From Pinus tabuliformis (taxonomy: Eukaryota; Streptophyta; Pinopsida; Pinales; Pinaceae): a DNA stretch of 64,000 nucleotides. The translations under genes were made by a program, and so were the position numbers. Each line of letters begins with the position of its first letter. The stretch's first letter is position 1. The notes under the pieces are model-generated. The model was given only the letters and a program-made list of their open reading frames with translations, searched no databases and had not been told where the DNA came from. Below are positions 36,241-48,365 of the stretch, one piece after another. The stretch covers positions 648,470,606 to 648,534,605 of the forward strand of contig CM062811.1 of the NCBI GenBank assembly GCA_031772625.1, given 5' to 3'.

Positions 36241-38640
36241 ATTGAGAACTTTAACTATATTAAGTTTAAAAATTAGTTACTTTCATGACTTTGAATGTAT
36301 CTATTCACCATTTTTTGAACAAATTTATATGGAGGATGTAGAATTGAGAGTTACTTTCATGACTTTGAATGTATTTATTCACCATTTTTTGTGCTAAACT
36401 ATATAGAACAAATTTATATAAATTTGTAGAAGTAAATCTTTGACCTCTCAATCTTGGACTCCTTTACAATATTTGTTCTAACATTATTTGTGATTCATAT
36501 TAAAGAGTTGATTAATAGTATTGAGGATGAGGATATTATGTATTTTCACACTATTAACCAATTTAATTGTAATTTGATATAGCACTCTTTGTGTTGGAAC
36601 AATATTATGGTGACAAGGCCAAGAAGTTTCATGATTTGAAACTAGCAAATCAAACTATGGAAGATTTATTTCCAAATTTCTAAAGCTACTTAGATATGTC
36701 CCATATATCAAAGAAGAAAAGGAAAAAAATCCAAAAATATTTAAGTTTCTTTCCATTAGTTTATAGAAACTGAATTGAATTTGAGGATCCAGGGAGGATG
36801 TTATAACAAAAGAAAATTTATGTTATCATACTTTAAACAAAATATGGAAAACCAAAGAACATGGTAGAATAAAAGGAGGGTTAGACTTGAGCAAAGAAAA
36901 AGGGGATTGAAGACTCCATCCTCATGGAATAGATGCATAGGGTTTCAAGGAGCAGAACCTCATAGTTCACCCTAGCTCAATGTGGAACCAAGATAGTGAG
37001 AATAGCATAAAATCTAGCTCAAGGATACTCTAGGGAATCCATTACGTGTTGGGAATGTAATGGATCACACTTGGCTAGGAATTTCCCTTTTAAAAAAAGG
37101 GACAATGCAACTATAAACAATATTCAGGAAGCAACCACAATAGAGGACATTGCAAGGAGCATTCATAGGACAAATGTTCCACTGGAAAATTGAAAAGAAG
37201 ATTACCAATCATCTATGGTGGAAGTATAACCACAACAGTTTCCATTTTAATATATCGAGGAGCTACATTAAGTTACAATTCACCTAATTTAGTAGTAACA
37301 TATACGCTAGGAAAATCAAAGCACAAAATTTCTTAGTTGTTACAATGGGCCATAGGGGTTAAAATGAAAGTTACTAAGCCACTACCAAATTTCTCCTTAG
37401 TTATATGTGATATGGAGACTAAATCTACTTTAAATGTACTTCCTTTGGTATCTTAGGATATTATTATTGGGATGGACTTGTTGGAAAAGCATATTGCCAT
37501 CATAAATTGCTTAGAGAAAACTTTCACATGTGAAGATGATGAAGGAAAGGCTACAGTATCTAAAAGTATTCCTATACTAGTGGCCACTAGACAAATAACA
37601 ACAATGTAATTAAAGAAGTGCATAATAATATGGTGTCCAATATATGCAATACAAATTCTGGATTTGTTAACTGAAAAGGAGAAAACAAATTTGGAGGACT
37701 ATGAAGTTCTCAAAGAATGTAAGGATATTTTTTTTAAAGAAAATTTGGGACTGCCTTCAAAGAGAGACATATATTTTACCATAGATTTAACGCCTGGATC
37801 AATGTCATGTTCTAAAGAACCTTACAAAATGAGCATATCTGAGTTAACAAAGTTGAAAATCCAAATTCAAGAAATGTTGGGAAAGAAGTATATTCAACCT
37901 AATGTGTGATAGTGGGGAGCACCAATTTTTAAATGAAAATTAAAAATGACTGCCATTTTCCCAAAACAGATTATTAATATGATGAAGTCGGAGGTGTAAA
38001 GGTATTTCTTAAGATAGACCTCTAATCAGGATACCATAGATCATAGTTAATGATGAATATATTCATAAAACACATATTTCATTAAATTTGGAAGTATTCA
38101 GTGGATCTAGAATATATAACTTTAACTAGATTAAGTTTTTTCGAAATGGGGAATTAGAAATTCACTTAGTTCACTAATATTAATGTAGATATTCATCATT
38201 TTTTGTGAAAAAATTATCATGATAAACTTTATTAAACAAATTCATATAAACTTGCAAAAGAAAATCTTTCACGTCTTAGTCTTGGATTCCTTATATTATC
38301 TATTTTAATATTTTTATGGTTTGTATTAAAATATAAGTTTGTTAAGGTTATTTTATGAAAAGAATGATGTGTATTTTACTATTATTAACCCATTTAATTA
38401 TAATCCGATATAGTAAATATCATGTATGTGTTAAGTTACAATTCTTATTAAGACAATGTTGGCACAATTTAAAAGTCTATCACCTTTGCAACACTAGTAA
38501 TATCGTTGAAGATTTAAAAAATCTCATAGATCATCGAGTTTATACTCATATTGGATTTAAATTTCAAAATATCTATGATGCTAAAAACCTTCTTGATCTT
38601 TTAACTAAACAAAATTATGATGAGCTTTGAAACACTTCTT
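36205..38640 (+). repeat. Diverged direct repeats flanking the Ty3 remnant (36205-36580 and 38070-38640)
   Basis: ACACATTTCATTAAATTTGG (36199) recurs as ACACATATTTCATTAAATTTGG near 38070. Downstream landmarks also match in order: GGATGTAGAAT/GGATCTAGAAT, ACTTTAACTATATTAAG/ACTTTAACTAGATTAAG, TCTTGGACTCCTT/TCTTGGATTCCTT, and TATTAACCAATTTAATTG/TATTAACCCATTTAATTA. The pair brackets the Ty3 remnant at 36600-38067. They could be old long terminal or flanking repeats, but no TG...CA ends or primer site could be fixed. A third faint copy may lie near 39600-39830. Confidence 0.5.
36600..38067 (+). pseudogene. Ty3/gypsy gag-PR-RT remnant (copy B)
   Basis: Counterpart of 14590-16645. The zinc knuckle near 37050 again has Phe for the last Cys. 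The protease-like region again reads YRGAT and IIIGMDLLE. The RT start is open at 37664-37909 (GLPSKRDIYFTIDL, EPYKMSISELTKLK). The RT is cut short about 150 bases after that frame, before the FIDD box seen in copy A. Shared lesions show that the element was dead before the segment was duplicated. Confidence 0.82.
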
Positions 38641-40694
38641 TTAATGCTTTTTTAGCATAACAATAAAATTCAAAATAATTTTGGGTAATATCTTTTTGCC
38701 TTCTTATATACCATATTTGGTCTTAGTGGATGATAATCATCATTATCACCATCATCATTTCATACTATTGTAGGAAATTTGCACCATTTTAGAGTTGAGG
38801 AGAAAATATTTTTTTAGGATCAAATTAAATGTTGAATGCAGGTAGTAGCATAATTTATTTATTATTTATTATTTGTACTTTTGTGTTAAAACTAAGTTGA
38901 TTGAGGCTTACTTAATGAATAATAGATTAATATGCAAGATACATATTAAGTAAAAAATTATTTAATGACAAATGATCATAGTAATGTGTCCAATATATAC
39001 CAACATAAATTCATCTTAAGTACAAATGTAGGGATCAAATTTCTTCACGTGCAAACATTTTTAGAGTGCAAAATACAATGTGTTATTTTTCATTGTTGAA
39101 ACTGTATTTTTGAATGCTAAATAGAGTTTACATAAGACCAATAAAAATTTTAACCATAAAAACTTATTTTATATATATATAGATATATATGAACTTGATA
39201 TTGACATAAATTAGTTAACATAGATCTTCAAATAGCTTATTTGAATCTCTAGCTGAAATATTTTGAAAAGTATAACATTTAAACATCTAATTCACACATT
39301 TTTTTTTCTTCTAATTACTTTACAACATATTCATTTTTTTATTTTTCTATTTAGAACATAATTATTATTTTAAAGGGGCACAAATAGACAGACAAACTTA
39401 CACATCTCCTCATACGTAGGATGAGCCTCTTGACTCAATTACTAATCATTTTAATGATTAAAATAAATCACGAATTAGAATAGTAACAAAGTAGTACAAT
39501 TTGATTATTTTCAAATACAAGAGGAAAGAGCGAAAATTGACTAAACTATTTATTACAAATGTTTAGATTTTATTCATATAGTATTTAAGGATATTGTATT
39601 GAAAAGAACATATTAACATTCATCTAAAACTTAGATTCCTTATATTATTTATATTATCATTAATATTTATATTTATGTATTAAATTTGACTCATGAATAA
39701 TAGAATTTGTAAAAAAATTCTTACCTATAAAGTTTTTTAACAATATATTAATATTGTTTTTCTTACTATTATTGACCATTTTAAATTTACGCTAATTACT
39801 TTTCCTAAGTTGAGTACAAATTTATTATAATAGTACAATGTTGGCACCACTTCAAAATCTATAAGAGGAAATATTTTATAGGTCTAGTTGTGTTGTTCAA
39901 TGATCAAAATATTTTTTTTATAAATTAGAGTACAACAAAATAGAAAATTTGATTTATATCAATTATAATAAGGAATATTAAGGAAAACTCACTTAAAACA
40001 TTATTACAAGTGTCTATCATCCATTCATTAAGTGTTTAAATAATTTATATTAAATAGAATACTAATTAGGTACCCCACTATTGTTTTAATAGACCAAGTT
40101 TAGAAGATGTTTTTAAGTGTATTATTGAATTTGATTATGCATATTTGATATGGTGAGAAGTCATGTTGGTCAAATGAAGCTTTGAAAACTTAAATATTTT
40201 ATGGTGATGTCATGTAATTTTTATCAACACATGATTACATTGAAATACTAAATAATATAAAAATCCAAAATAATATGAAGATAATATTTTATATACAACA
40301 AATATTGAAAAGTGTGTCTGAATGTATATTAATAAATCCTTCAAAAAAAAAATTACATTCATGAATCATATAAACCTAATCTTAAGATATTTGTTCTTGC
40401 AATGTTCTTTCTTTGGCATCCATGCCCACACTATGGTACTAATTAGAATAGAACCAAGTTCTGTGTCATCGGGATTTGGTATCCAATATTGCTCTAAAAA
40501 ATATCCATTGTATTTCCCTGACATAGGCTTCCACTAGTCAACCTTTACATGAAGATTCTCAATTTCATTATCCCTAAAGATATCTGAGATGGTTTTGCCA
40601 TCCAAATCATCTATCATGCGTCCTAATTTCCTGATCTAACTAGCAACATCCTTTCTTTCTCAACATCAATCATTGGATTGAATGTTGGCTTTGG
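38641..40694. other. AT-rich spacer
   Basis: No gene is seen. Near 38709-38765 the sequence ACCATATTTGGTCTTAGTGG followed by TCATCATTATCACCATCATC resembles the 3' end of the LINE unit at 12517-12570 (ACCAATTTGGTCTCAGTGG then (TCA)n), so a LINE 3' end may lie here on the plus strand. Confidence 0.45.
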
Positions 40695-42600
40695 CTTGTT
40701 TCATTTGGATCCAACATATATTGGTTCATGTATCGCATTATCAAAATCTCCATCCATAATACTTGAGATTATATGGAGTGCATTACAATCAACATCAATG
40801 CTTTGCCTTCTCTTGGGCCAGAAATCCTCAGAAGATGAATCACTTCCATCTATTATTCTATGATCATTATAGATTCCATCTAATGTATCAAGAACTCTTT
40901 CCCAATGCACTACTTTATTTTTCCATTCCTCCGTAACAATTAGTGAGTCCTCATTCCCGATAGTGTCTTTCCACATTTTTATGTATGATGTTATCCCTTC
41001 GTTTAGCTCTTTTAAATAGATATCATTCTGTTTGGAAGCTTAGAGAGATGTCTTCCCTATGGGAATTGTAGGTTGACCTTCATCATCTCGATAACTCAAC
41101 TTGTTCTGGCCACTTAGTATCTCTAATTGATTCTTTGTACCTTAGTATTGAAACATCATTGAGTACAAGAAATTGGAAGTATTGGACATTAATATGTCCA
41201 ACTAGTGCATTTTTTACCTCCTTGGTGTATCCATTAAGGAAACTTTTGAAGTCATAGACCTTGTCAATAAGTATAGATGGAAATACTCGATTTTCTTCAA
41301 TTATGCGATATGTATCCATCATTTTAGGTTAAGAATATATATCTTTACTTTTTAGGTTGGAAGACATTCTCCTGTAGGTTCCATCTATGTATTCATGGGT
41401 GTGCCCCACATGCAAGAACCCAACTTCAATAGTCATGAAGACACCAAGTGCAGTTAAAAGTGATCTAGAAACATGAAAAGATAGTGATTCTTATTATCAC
41501 TTGCTGCACCGTCCAACTGTAACAACAAATGTCGAGGAAGAGGTTTAAAATCAACATTTTGACTTTTTGATATTCCATGAGATATAAAATCATCATTGTA
41601 CACTTGACATTTTGAGTAAATATAGGTGTCAAGTAATGCATTTGTAAGTGGGTTTCTTGAACTTCCACTTTCATAAAGTAGATCACCATACATATCCATT
41701 TGTGGGTCTTCAAGGTCCCTTATGCACTTTGCAAGGGATGTAATAGTAAATTGTGATCCCATGTGTACAAATGGTAAAGAGAAATGCCCAAAACCTATTG
41801 TCTTATGCCCATGTGTAAGCATACATGTCAATGACAAACCTAAATCTATTCCTACAATAGATTTTGATTCGACAGGTAGCCTTGGGATTGAAGTCTTTGT
41901 TTCGTCCATTTTATCATGGATAATGCTCAAATACTCCTTTGGAAACCAATCTAAGATAATTATGTGGGCATAGTAGCATTATCTTCCACACATAACAATC
42001 TTGTTATGTTTGTTCAACCTACCTCGTGCCTTTTCTTCCAACTCTTTTGTAGTTTCTGACATCATTTGTGCTTTCAACGCAATACATTCACTGCATTTAC
42101 TGAAGTTGGTGTTCTTTGAAAATGCCACATCTCGAAACTTAGTATTCCAGATCTTGCTCATTTTTTACTGTGATATTGATGGGTAATTGAGCTTTTGAAG
42201 AGCCTCATTGATCTCTTCTAACAAAGAATTTTGTGTGTAAGTCGAAGGAAGCAATCTTAAAGGAGAATATGTTCCATCTTCTTCAACTTGACGTGTTTGT
42301 CATGGTGAAAATTTCGAATTATCCATTACAATTTTGTGCAATATTTCTATGGTTTCCTTTGTGTGAGCTCGTGCTTTGCATGTGTTGGTGTTACCATGAA
42401 TAGCTTTGATCTATCCATGTTGGAAATAATGTTGGTAGTTATAGAATGTGCTTTGAGGAATCTTATGTATCTTATACCAGGCTTTCTTACACATAATATT
42501 TCCATTAAATATCATGTCCTTTACATTTCTAGCAATAGGTGGTAGGCCATGGCCATGGCTCTTTCACATGACTGTGTTTGACATGAGTGAATTCAAGACA
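40695..42600 (-). pseudogene. DUF7869-like, transposon-associated protein, decayed
   Basis: Read on the minus strand, successive frames form one protein. It has NVKDMIFNGNIMCKKAWYKI and STFYNYQHYF (about 42500-42400), HGNTNTCKARAHT, NFSKCSECIALK (about 42100), LSIIHDKMDETKTSIPRL (about 41920), LTHGHKTIGFGHF, LLLQLDGAASDNKNHYLFMF (about 41520), then in another frame VGFLHVGHTHEYIDGTYRRM (about 41400), and an acidic tail SSSEDFWPKRR. The QLD-x-DNKN and GHTHExID motifs are what I know from DUF7869 proteins, which spread with transposons. Lesions include stops near 42290, 42165, 41979, 41335 and 41040 and a shift near 41460. Its true function is unknown. No intron is evident. Confidence 0.65.
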
Positions 42601-42609
42601 AATTCCCTA

Positions 42610-43930
42610 ATACAATTTTTATTTATTTGTCTCATACCCTTCCTAGCTCACGCAATGGCCTTCCTATCCACATGTTGAAGACCATCTTTTCTACAACATA
42701 CACCTGCTGCCAAAATTCAAATTGCTTTCACTTCATCTATTTTTGTTTGACATTTTACAATTTTTTTTGTAGCCATAACTTGTTTAATCCTTTTATATGG
42801 CCTTGTTACATGCATATCAATTGATTTTCTATCTTTTTCATTAGAAAGATACCCATCCCATTTGTTTAAGGGATTTGGGCCCTCTATAACATCCCATATC
42901 ACCATTTCCTTGGGTGGCTCCTTCAACTTTTCCTTGACCCTTAATATCACACCTTTGTTGTCCGCCAACTTATTTATTGGCCATCTAACCAAACAGTATA
43001 TAGACTTATCCCCAATTCTTTATATCTCACAATTTCCATCTATCTCTTCCAAAAAAGCACCAAATTCCATTTCACCTAGTATTTCACCCTCAACAATTTG
43101 CTCCTCACAGACATTAACTATCATTCCTTTGGCAATGCACATGCTTGTTCCCATGCATTCATGTGTAAGATAAACCTTTGTACATATGAATCTATCCCTA
43201 TCTTGGGGAATATTTATGGCATGATCATGACAGTGAGGCTCCAAATCTGATTCTAGCCAAATCTCATAAGATTCCAATGCACCCCCTAATGTATGCTCAA
43301 ATCCTTTTGGATGTGGTAGAGAAGCATCATGTTTTAACACCTTCTCAATTTCAACCACTATGCATCCTTTATTTACCATATTTCTATGTACTTTATGCCC
43401 AAGCTTTGTATTGAATATGGAGCCCTCACCCAACTTCAATCCATGTTGCAGAAGATCTACCTTGTCTCCAATAGAAAATGTAGAAGAAACCTTTGCACCT
43501 ATAAACGAATCTAAATAAGGTTAGTATTTACTCAATAAAACATTTACTATACTATTAATAATATTTAACACATGCCTCAATATTTTGATTTACCTATGTT
43601 GTGTCTCAAATCTATGATCTTCCATGGATGTATGTCCCCTTCATTAACATCCTCATCAATCAAATGTGGTTGAGTGATACCAATTATCAAAATTGTGACA
43701 TAACCTGCATTAACCCTTTCTCCGACATAATAAGTTCTAAACTCTGCAGATTCGACCCTTCTTAGCCCAATGACCTGATCATTAATAAGGATGTCAACAT
43801 AGTCCCCTTTTGCCAAAATTATATTTTCCATTGTAGCTTGTATCAATTGTGTAACAAAAATTAAATCGTAACATGTAATTAAAAGGTTGAACCATGTAAA
43901 GTGTGACTTTATATTTTCGCAAAAACACAA
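42610..43930 (-). pseudogene. Unidentified decayed minus-strand ORFs upstream of the DUF7869-like pseudogene
   Basis: Three minus-strand frames (43930-43577, 43439-43020, 42992-42717) follow each other at short spacing with similar composition. They read GDYVDILINDQVIGLRRVES and GYVTILIIGIT; then MKLGEGSIFNTKLGHKVH, VEIEKVLKHDASLPHPKGF and LGGALESYEIW; then NKWDGYLSNEKDRKSID. The DASL...TLGGALxSYxIW pattern faintly recalls the DUF8039-type region of plant transposase-associated proteins. They may be an upstream part of the same element as 40695-42600. I would not name them more closely. Confidence 0.4.
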
Positions 43931-44829
43931 CTTACAAAAAAGTAATATAGATGCAATAATCTAAATAGTATGGTAGTCATATTGTATGTAATGAAACACT
44001 GTTTCCCACCATCTAGTGCCTACTACCAAAAATTAATTTACATACAAATTACACAAAAAAATATATATATGAAGACCGAGAAATTAAAGATGTAGATAGT
44101 GTCATAGAATGAAAAATATAACCTCATATCAAACCACCAAGTTCTTATTTAACTTTAGAAATGACACTTGTAGTCTTGATGCATGTGTATGAATAATGAT
44201 CATAAGAAATTTGTAGAAGTTGAAGAACCAAAACATGGTCCTTTGGAAAATATAAGAAATTCCAAGATCGGTCCTACATAAGATGTCTAAAATCCCCATG
44301 AGAAGGAGAAATTATATTTATATTTCACTTAGTGAAGATGTTTGATGTTTGAACTTGATAATCGAAAGCCAAACTAGAGGTTTTATTCCAAATAAAGGTT
44401 TTGGTACTGTAAATACTAGATAATTCTCATTTTTATTCTAAAAGCAAAGAAATTGCATTGGAAGAAAAATATATTATACCTCAATAAGACATTTATTCAT
44501 AAACTTCAAAATTATACAAAGCTCACATTATTCTCCATGGATCAAATAATTATGATTGGATTATTGTGTTTGTGCCAAAAGCAAAGCTATACCATTATCT
44601 TTCCTTCCAACTCAAGCACAAATGTAGTGCCAACAATAACATATATTTATATACGATTATTTTGCACTATCATTGATCTTCTTAAATTGTTCCAAATTCA
44701 ATAAAAAGGCACATCAAAAGCTATAACTCAAACCATTGTGATTATTTAAACAATGTCACTCCTAGAGCATTGGTTGCATAAGTGTAATGGTGTCTAGAAG
44801 AAAGTTAGTAATCGCTAGGTATCCTTCTT
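43931..44829. other. AT-rich spacer
   Basis: No gene signal was seen. The 83-codon frame at 44453-44704 has no recognisable motif and biased AT-rich codons. Confidence 0.5.
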
Positions 44830-46790
44830 GCATAATCACAAATGCACTGCCAAGAACAATATCAGAGCACTAACATTGGTGAGGGTGAAATATTGATAGT
44901 TTTCCTTTTGGCACAAGAACAAAGATCTAGTGAATTCTATAATTCTTTCCAACACAAATACAAGCAAGTTTCCAACAATAAAAAAATTAATGCATGCAAG
45001 ATTTACTTCTATCACAAACACAAACACATTTTCAACTGCAAGATGAAGGAAATTTAACACATTTTAACCTTCCTTCTAGTATAATGACAAACATATTTCT
45101 AATAACAACATTGCATTATGAAGGAAATATAATGTGCTAGCTTTCCTTCTATCATAAGTAGAAGCCCATTTCGAACAACAACATTGCACCTCAAATGAAA
45201 GCTAACAATCAATATCATTCCTTCTACTACAAACATAAGCATATTGCTAGAAGCAACATTACATGGTCAAATAAATCTAGCACATGCTAGATTTCCTTCT
45301 AGCACAAACACAAGCACATTGCCAATAACAATATTATAAGGTGAATGAAATCCACCACATGCTAAATTTCCTTATAATGTAAATAGAAGCATATTACTCA
45401 CAAAAACATTGTAAAGTAAAAGAAATCTTACACATTCTAGAGTTTCTTCTAGCACAAACAAAATCACATTGTCAAAAACAACATTGCGGGGTGGAAGATA
45501 TCTAGCATATGCTTGATTTAATTCTAGCATAAACACAAGCACATTGCCAACAATAACATTGTAGGGAAAACGAAATCCAACGCGTAATAGAATTCCTTCT
45601 AGCACAAACACAAGTACATTTCCAACAATATTGCATTGAAAGAAAAATCCAATGCAAGTTATATTTCATTCTAGCACAAATACAAGCACGTTGCCAACAA
45701 CAATATTGCATTGCAAAAAAAATCTATTGCATACTAGATTTTATTCTAGTACAAACACAAGTACGTTTCTAACACCAATAGTGCATTGGAAAGTAAATTT
45801 AGTGCATGTTAGAATTCCTTCCACCATACACAAACATATTGCCAACATCAATATTGTAGGGTAAAAGAAATTTATCTCATGCTATATTTTCTTCTATCAC
45901 AAACATAAGCATATTTCAAATAACAGTATAACAAGGTGAATTAGATATAGCATGCTATTTTTACTTATATCTCAAACACAAACATGTCACCAATAACAAC
46001 ATTGCAAGGTGAATGAAATCTAACACATGCTAGATTTCCTTCTCTCGCAAACACAAGCACATAACAATATTGTAGGGTGAAAGAAACATACTGCATATTA
46101 TATTTACTTCTATACCCAAACAAGCATATTGCCAAAAACACCATTGCAAGACAAAAGAAATCTAGTGTGTGATAGATTTCCTTCTAGCACAAACACAAAC
46201 ACATAACATTGTAGGGCTAAAGAATCTAGCGCATGCTAGATTTTGTTATAGCAAGTACACAAACATATTACCAACAACATTGTAGGGAAAAAGAAATCTA
46301 GCACATACTAGATTTCCTTTTAGCACAATCACAAGCACATTGCCAATAACATCTTTGTAAGGTGAGGGAAATGTGATGCATACTAGATTTCCTTCTAGCA
46401 CAAACAATTGAATTGTAAACAACAACATTGCAATGCGAAAGAAATCTAGTGCACACTAGATTTCCTTCTAATGCATATACAACCACATTGTCAATAAACT
46501 CATACAAGGGTGAAAGGAATCTAATGCATGCTATATTTCCTTCTAGCACAAACAAAAAGACATTATAACATTTCTAGATAAAAGAAATCTAGCAGATGGT
46601 AATATTTACTTCTAGCACAAACAAAAGCATATTGCCGACAACCACATTGTAGTGAAAAAAAATCTAGTGCATGCTAGATTTCTTCAAGCCAAAATAGAAG
46701 CATGTTGTTAATAACAACATTTCAAGGTGAAGAATATGTAACACGTGTTAGATTTACACATAGCACAAACACAAGCAAACAACAACATTT
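44830..46790. repeat. ~75 bp minisatellite, about 25 degenerate units with hairpins
   Basis: The array has a unit of roughly 75-78 bp. The unit theme is GATTTCCTTCTAGCACAAAC, then ACAAGCACATTGCCAACAAC, then ACATTGTAGGGTGAAAGAAA, then TCTAGCACATGCTA. Unit starts are clear at 45291, 46170, 46310 and 46387. Across unit borders lies an inverted repeat AAATCTAGC-ACAT-GCTAGATTT, perfect at 45273-45294. Read on the minus strand, many units are 25 codons long and open (theme LEGNLxCxRFLxPYNVVxGN), for example 45611 down to 45372. Indels break the frame every few units, so coding is not supported. It abuts the sacsin-like fragment. Confidence 0.85.
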
Positions 46791-46799
46791 TTTCCAAAC

Positions 46800-48365
46800 A
46801 AGTAGTTCTACAAGACGTGAGTAAAAAGGACTTATAGCTCCCTTTATCAGACATTGCCACTCAACATCTCGAATTTTCGAAGTACTCATAAAACCTTCAA
46901 TAGATGGAAGTTGATTAGGAGATAGTCTTTTAGGCTTCCCGTGGCCAAAATGAATAAAATTTATCAGTAGAGATCTGCAATATCCCACTCACCACTTGAG
47001 CAACAGATAAGTCCACACGTGAAGTTAAAGGATCCTTTCTAAGTCTTCGAAATTCCACCAATAATTCCACATAGGAATCGTGAAAAAAAGCCATCAATTC
47101 CTTATTCCAAGAGGCAATAATTTTATTGTGTGTGTCATGTTTATTTTTTACGAAGGCTTCACTTTCAAATAGATATCGCCTCGCATTGTGGCATATAAGA
47201 AAACATACAATGATCGTCACCAGCATGCTAGCTGAGAAATTCAATGGAAGGGGGGATAAGATGCCATTATCTAAAAAAACCCTCTTAGTTTTTCCATTAT
47301 GGGACACATTTGTAGCAACACCAGCAATTTGAGCCAAGCTGTAAGACATATACCTCCTATCCAATGCCACTGTGTGTTTGTCTAGAGGCAAGGGTAATGG
47401 CAACAATTCATTTGTCATTAAATTCTCTCCCATCTTCAACTATGCATACATCTATAGTATGCAATTTTGTCGCAACACTTGAGCTACTAAATAGATTTGA
47501 TATTTGAAATTTTTTCCACTTTTTTTTTTCAGGAATAAACTCCTTAGAATGGAAAACTTGGGACCCACAGAGAAAACATATTATTGGCATGGAAATGATA
47601 ATCTTGTTTCCCGAGTTGATAATAACACTTGTTCAAATGACATAAAAACCAACAATACAACAAAACCATTATCTTTAAATTTGTTAAATAATAATTTGAT
47701 TCTTTGATCACCACTTTCAGCAAAGTCTTTTGTAGAGTTGGACTTCAAATGCATACAAATAATTGTAGAATCAGATGATCCCTAAGAAAGAGTTTTGCTA
47801 ACAGAAAGTGGAAGAAACTGATCCTGGAACCTCCCAAGCAATTTTTTACCTCTTAAATAATACTTTTTGCACTTGGTGATCTTGAAGGTATAAAATGACC
47901 AGGGTTCAAAGACATATTAAGGACCAAACCCAAAGGATCAAATAAATAAAGAAATCCATCAGAAACTATGAATGGAAGGTCACATAGCAGGTAACAACTC
48001 AGTAAGCCTGAGCCATAGCTAAGGGTTTGACCTCGAAGTTTCCATGGAGGATTAAGATGGAGAATGCATATTTCCTCCATACTTAGCACAGTCTCTTCAA
48101 AAGTAACTATGAGAGCAGGCCCTTCGAATTCACCTAGATTAGGTTGAAGTAAAGATCGTCATGGGTGATCCCACTTATCATATATAATTTGTAATTAATT
48201 TGGTCTGCTATCTCTGACAGGTCAAACAATATAAGGTCGTCATTCCCATATCTCTGAAACAATTCAATTATTATAGTATGATCCATACAAGGCAAATCTT
48301 TTGACATTTCTTGATCTATAAATGACATATATCGTAGTGACTTTGCACCAAGTCACTCAGCCAAA
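46800..48365 (-). pseudogene. Fragment of a sacsin-like gene (Arabidopsis At5g23110 type)
   Basis: Minus-strand frames give, in order: LGAKSLRYMSFIDQEMSKDL and RYGNDDLILFDLSEIADQ (about 48340-48190); GEFEGPALIVTFEETVLS; NPPWKLRGQTLSYGSGLLSC and LPFIVSDGFLYLFDPLGL (about 48090-47930); DSTIICMHLKSN (about 47770); LDRRYMSYSLAQIAGVATNV, SPLPLNFSASMLVTI, SWNKELMAFFHDSYVELLVE and FYSFWPRE (47439-46935); and WQCLIKGAISPFYSRLVEL (about 46850). This order fits my memory of the repeated region of the very large plant sacsin-like proteins (predicted chaperone-type, ~4700 residues). Shifts near 48130, 47850 and 47440 and several stops break it. Only an internal piece is present. It ends exactly where the minisatellite starts. 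Confidence 0.72.

Larger units (their letters stand above)
22855..38067 (+). repeat. Segmental duplication, copy B
   Basis: About 15.2 kb collinear with copy A (1204-16099). It opens TAACTACTTTGGAGAT directly after LINE sequence. It lacks the LINE ORF1 unit present in copy A. It holds extra sequence at 32927-34447 and 35090-36240. It ends near 38067, where it joins a diverged copy of its own 36205 region. Copy B keeps several element features in better state, for example the gag frame and the iMet primer site. Confidence 0.85.

Noticed and set aside
44830-46790. CRISPR-like array
   Set aside because: Units are contiguous and degenerate without unique spacers, and the sequence is plant nuclear DNA.
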